The notes beneath the pieces were generated by a model that did no database searches, was not told where the DNA came from, and worked only from the letters and a program-made list of their open reading frames with translations. From positions 1 through 12,691 of the forward strand of contig FTLJ01001366.1 in NCBI GenBank assembly GCA_900155495.1: a stretch of DNA of 12,691 nt. The letters are read 5' to 3'. The stretch comes from Porogramme epimiltina (taxonomy: Eukaryota > Basidiomycota > Agaricomycetes > Polyporales > Polyporaceae). Shown piece by piece: positions 8,856 through 12,691 of this stretch; the first letter of the stretch is position 1, and every line of letters begins with the position of its first letter. The position numbers were made by a program, and so were the translations under genes.

Positions 8856-10240
8856 TGCCCATAGACTCTGGCGACTCTGGTCAAGTCGAGTGTCCGACGA
8901 TGGAGGAAGACGACGGTTTCGACGAATGTAAGCCACCCACGCTCTGTCTCTCCCTCGATCTCGCCCCCGCCCCCACGCGACGTGCAGCTCATCTCACCCG
9001 TACACCCTTTGCCCACAGTCCTCGTGCCTGTCAATCATGCACGGCACACCCGGGGCGGACGTCAAGACCACAAACAAGCGCATGATCCTCGACAACGAGC
9101 TTCGCAAGCGCCTCGTCGATCCACTCCCCATCGGCGCACACCTGACCGCCATCTTCGACTCGCGCCATTCGGGTACGCTGCTCGACCTCGACCATTATTT
9201 GTGCAACAACATCTACCACCCATGGCGGAGCCCTGGGCTGCGGCGGTACAAGACGCTTTGGCAGCACGCGCGCCACAGGGATGGGAGAGGTGAGTTTACA
9301 TTAGGGGCTAAGGCTGCTTCGGGAAAGGTTCCGAAGGGGTTGAGACTGACTTTGTGGGTGCACACAGAGATGACGAGCGTGGATGTACGGGTGATTAGGA
9401 AGAAGCACGGGAATCCGGATAAGGATGAGGAGGGCTCCTTGCACCGCCTGGCCGAGGTAAGTCCATGTATGCCTATATGTGCAAGATCGTCACCTGGGCT
9501 CATATGCCGTTCATGTGTGCAGAGAACTCGGTGTGCAGCGTCCGGATACACCAACGGAAGCGAGTAATCCAGGACGAGGTGGAAGTGTTCGACACCTCGG
9601 TCGACGTCGCTGACAGCCAAGATGGGAGACGGCGGCGGTTCTCCGTCAGGAGCCGGCGGGCATCTGTGAAGCCGACGTTGAGCCTGGCGCAAGTAGCCGA
9701 AGGGTCACTGTCTCCGGAAGACACGGCGTTCGGACTGCGGTGCTCGTCGCCGGCATCGATCTAGCTGTGGAACGGGTTCTGTGACATTGGGGAGAGACCG
9801 GCGGCTGGTGCTACTGTGGTGCGTGTTCGGGCATGTGTCTCGGTCAAGCTTAGAATCTGACGGGGGTGTCTTGAAGCTGTTGATTGCGTCATGCGGGGAC
9901 TCGCAGCTGACGCGGCAGTCTAAGAAGAGTTTGTTCACCCAGGTAAGACAGCTCCAGATATGCCTTGAGCGCACTCTGATCACTGCCTTTTCGACACAGT
10001 GGCTCATCCAACTTCTGAGTGCGTTACTTCTCCTTCCATACGTCCGTAGCAGATCCTCACAGGCGCTTGCATCCAGAACTCGACCCCCACTAGCCTATTG
10101 GCAAGTTCCTTCACGCCCTAACGTTAGGTCCTTTTCGTGCACCCTCTTTTATTGCACTGACCGTAACTTAGGTACAAAATGTACGAGCACAGCGAGAAGA
10201 CGCACGAGTACTCACAGAAGCGGAAGCTTAGCTGGATGAC
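8856..10240 (+). pseudogene. Metacaspase-like (caspase-fold C14 peptidase) gene with both catalytic residues replaced
   Basis: Metacaspases are Cys-His proteases, cutting after Arg or Lys, linked to stress and cell death in fungi. The order of homologous pieces is right. At 8864-8926, DSGDSGQVECPTMEEDDGFD fits the catalytic-histidine exon, but the SGHxGQ position has Asp (GAC 8873-8875). At 9019-9289, KRMILDNELRKRLVDPLPIG and GAHLTAIFDSRHSGTLLDLD fit the catalytic-cysteine exon, but DSCHSG reads DSRHSG. Exon 9368-9456 follows after a 78-nt intron with kept phase. The C-terminal IASCGDSQLTRQSKKSLFTQ ends at 9942, then a 57-nt intron leads to WLIQLL at 10000, and MYEHSEKTHEYSQKRK begins at 10179. 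The join between the first two exons is out of phase. The 9523-9870 part is split between two frames with stops at 9565-9567 or 9762-9764. Either this is a dead paralogue in decay or a pseudogene. The N-terminal part of the fold is not clearly present. Confidence 0.7.
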
Positions 10241-10365
10241 TGCGTCCCGAGGCGGCGAGCCCCACCACAATCCCAGCTCCGCGCCACCCACGCATCCTTC
10301 TCTCCTTCTCTGCCCTGCCCCTCTCCTCTGCCCCTCTCCTCTGTGGCTTGGCCTTCTCCCTGTAC

Positions 10366-11408
10366 ATGGTCCCCTCGCACCGTCGCAACAACCGCAACCC
10401 AGCGTCCCTCCTCGATCCCGCCCCGGCCAAGTACGCCAGCAGCACCAGCGGTGGCTCCATTTACTCCGTCGAAAAGCCTCCCTCGTTCAACAAGCTTGCT
10501 GTGAAGCTCTCCTCCAAGTCCCACTCCTCCCTCGCGCACGGGCCCGGGGGCAATGTCGGCAGCCGCCTTGCTTACTGGAGGAGCCACTCGCCCTCTCCAG
10601 CGCCCTCCCTCGACATACGGATGCCTGCAGGACTCAGGAAGAGGGCGGGAGACTCGCTGGCGAGCAGGAGGACTTCCAGGAGGTGCTCGAGCTGGATGCG
10701 CACGCCCGAAGGCGGAGCGTCAGCCTCCTCACTGCCGCGGAGCCCGCACGGTGGCGGGCGGGATTGTCGAGCCGAAGCAGCCCGCCCCTCGCGCGTGACT
10801 CGCCAGAACTACTGTCATCCGTCTTCTCTTTTGCATCCACGACAGACCTCCTGGTTCTTGCACAGGTCCCCAAGTCGTTCTCTCAAGCCACGATGCGAGC
10901 CCTGTACGACGACCTCGACCTGTGCAACACCGACAAAGAACGAGCCGAGCAATGCATCCCGACACTTGCGTCGCGAAGACTGCTTACTTCGATGGGGCAT
11001 CCACCCGCTTGTTGCGACTTCCCATCCCCCCACGGTGGCTTGATGTCGCTCTCGACCGTCACGTTTGTGATAGCATTCATGAACATCGACGAACTCTACA
11101 CACTCACGCTCCTTCACTTCGACCTCCATCTCCTCTGCCACACGACATTCTCCCTCCAGCACCTCACCCCGCACACCCCAGCCATGCCTGATATCCCCAC
11201 TGATGACCCCGACGCCATCCCATCCTTCCCTCCCTGCGTATGCGGGACCTGCACCAGCTGCGCGTACCCATCGCGCTCTGCGTCCCCCTCGTGCCGAGGC
11301 GACCGCTCGAGTATGATGCGCTCCCGGCCCAGCAGACGCTCCACGACGAGCTGCGCCGGGCATGCTCATGTCCGCACTAGCGACCCGCGTGGCCCAGCTA
11401 CGCCATGA
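10366..11408 (+). pseudogene. F-box / leucine-rich-repeat-like protein, frame-disrupted
   Basis: F-box proteins recruit substrates to SCF ubiquitin ligases, and mushroom-forming fungi carry many. The likely start is the ATG at 10366 (MVPSHRRNNRNPASLLDPAP), followed by a Ser/Pro/Lys-rich leader in that frame up to about 10625. Homology then moves to another frame (GEQEDFQEVLELDAHARRRS, about 10658-10717), possibly steps through GGIVEPKQPAPRA (10754-10792) in the third frame, and returns for the F-box-like SPELLSSVFSFASTTDLLVL and SFSQATMRALYDDLDL (10800-10922). A leucine-rich segment, LYTLTLLHFDLHLLCHTTF at about 11095-11150, fits the LRR part of such proteins. The frame carrying the F-box runs open from 10179 to the TGA ending at 11408, which partly reflects the high GC content. 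No intron would explain the frame changes, so I read this as a decaying copy. Family identity is by motif memory only. Confidence 0.58.
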
Positions 11409-12691
11409 CCAGCCAAGCGAACACCACACCAGGCCCATCCGCCTCGAACGCCGCGTCCCCCATCACTGCGTGAACAGCCTCGACCGTCGTGATAGTCCCA
11501 GGGTGACGCTTGCGGCGACGTCGAACACGTATCGTCAAACCCGCTCGTGCAGCTCTGCAGCGCGATCTCGGGCCGCGCGGAGAGCAGTTGGCACGCCCTT
11601 CTCAGAACGAAGCCTCATCTCCGAGCCAAGGCCTCGATCTTCGCAGACTCGAGATCCGAGAGCATCAAAGCCCCCTCCTCCGCCATCACCTCCAACGACC
11701 TGATTTGCCTCACCAACTGCCTCCTTCGATGATCTGGTTGTTAGTTCAGTGGCTTGGGTCGTTGCGTTCTGCTGTGTACGCATGTTGGGTAGGTGTTATT
11801 CGTCCATCCGATTGGCCTGGATGTATTTGTTCGCGGCACCATGGCATGCATCAGTTACTGCATGATGCGTCCTGGGTCAATGGGTTGGTGTACCATGGCG
11901 CATGTCGGGCTGGCAGTGACGTCCCTCCGTGCTGAGATGGGAAGAGGATCTCCGCCGTCTGCTCCACTGTGGGTTCATCCGCGCTGTACAGCTCGTGAAT
12001 ACGCTTGCCTTGTTGCTTAATATCCTTATTATATATGATAGACCACAACATATACATGTAACCTTCCGTATGCGTGCGTGTCTGCATGCACCTTTCAAAG
12101 CTTGAAGAGCCCAACCTGAGCACTGCGACACTGGCGCCACTGTACACTCTGCAGAACTGACATATAGCGAAATGTACTACATAATTCACCATCCTAGAAA
12201 TAGGAAAGTGTACTAAGAAAGCGGTCCATTACTACCACATCAGAGACAGAGGCGCTGGTTGAGTCTCCCCTACTTAAGTAGTGAACTGGGAGGACCTTTT
12301 CAGCCTTTATTTGTCCTGTTTCAACACCTTGTGCCAGCGCCCATGAACGGGTGATTTGTCTCGTTTCTGGTTGACAATCCCCACTTGGTAAAATGCACGC
12401 GTATTGGGTGACAAAAGTACTCCATTTGCATTACTACTAGGCGTACAGAAATAACACTATTACACGATAGAACTAGCATTGAACGTCGCATCCGTCGGCA
12501 TGTCCGATTCCTAACAAACTCACCACCCACTCCCGCACAGGCGGCACCCTTTCACACGTCCCGAATGCGAGCCCCTCTGTCAAGCCGCCTACAAACCCAT
12601 CGCTGCACCGCCTGCGACGTAATGAAAAAGGACAGTGACGCACCATCGACCGGCTCATGAAAAACATGAATACGCTATAAGCACACCCCAC
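11409..12691. other. Gene-poor right end
   Basis: From 11409 to about 11735 the DNA is still GC-rich with several overlapping short frames. It may be the worn 3' end of the F-box relic, but no motif supports one frame. From about 11740 the composition becomes mixed to AT-rich, including an ATAT-rich patch near 12020-12060. No tRNA, rRNA, transposase or conserved protein motif was seen. A minus-strand frame open from the window edge to 12473 (MGCAYSVFMFF...) and a plus-strand frame with CTACD near 12607 are unrecognised and could be the edge of a gene beyond the window. Confidence 0.5.
12270..12281. repeat. Perfect 12-bp palindrome CTACTTAAGTAG
   Basis: The sequence is its own reverse complement with no spacer. 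It lies in the gene-poor right end, about 190 bases upstream of the frames near the edge. It may be chance in AT-rich DNA, or a dimeric-protein binding site. Confidence 0.4.

Noticed and set aside
10179..11408. One intact 409-residue protein
   Set aside because: Its first 20 residues fit the metacaspase C-terminus and its later part the F-box protein. The middle matches neither in this frame, so the long open frame is a by-product of GC-rich sequence.
12655..12669. TCATG-AAAAA-CATGA inverted repeat near the right edge
   Set aside because: A 5-bp stem is too short to be meaningful without conservation.

Overview
The window looks like repeat-rich nuclear DNA of a basidiomycete fungus, probably a mushroom-forming agaricomycete. 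The reasons are many short GT–AG introns (about 47–88 nt, one with a perfect TACTAAC branch site), a Plavaka-type transposase (a group I know mainly from Basidiomycota), a basidiomycete-type tyrosine recombinase, and F-box and metacaspase relatives of the kind expanded in these fungi. Almost every recognisable gene is broken, so this reads as a graveyard of mobile elements and decayed gene copies, not a working operon or cluster.

Layout. 1–902 (+): 3' part of a tyrosine recombinase with an in-frame TGA and a lost catalytic arginine. 903–1342: gene-free, with three copies of a 13-bp repeat. 1343–4170 (−): a multi-exon gene of an uncharacterised basidiomycete family with a charged, NLS-bearing N-terminal half and a globular C-terminal half; it has an in-frame TGA and two doubtful frame junctions. 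4171–4412: 242-bp divergent intergenic region. 4413–7687 (+): nearly full-length Plavaka-like transposase in eight clear 5' exons plus a frameshifted 3' end. 7688–8110: gene-free, with a GC-rich hairpin. 8111–8200 (+): 30-codon relic of a polyubiquitin unit junction. About 8856–10240 (+): metacaspase (caspase-fold C14) relative in which both catalytic dyad residues appear replaced. About 10366–11408 (+): F-box/leucine-rich protein relative with frame changes. 11409–12691: no gene recognised.

How the parts relate. The minus-strand gene and the transposase are divergent and share a short 5' region, the arrangement expected if one element carried both, but I found no terminal inverted repeats that would prove it. 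The nonsense codons in the recombinase, the minus-strand gene and the transposase are all TGA. At least one, and possibly all three, fits C-to-T change at CpG, as expected from methylation-linked silencing. The ubiquitin, metacaspase and F-box relics are all related to protein turnover or cell death, but nothing in the sequence shows that they work together.

Limits: splice sites were chosen by eye from GT/AG, branch-site consensus and reading-frame continuity. Family assignments rest on remembered motifs and no search was run.
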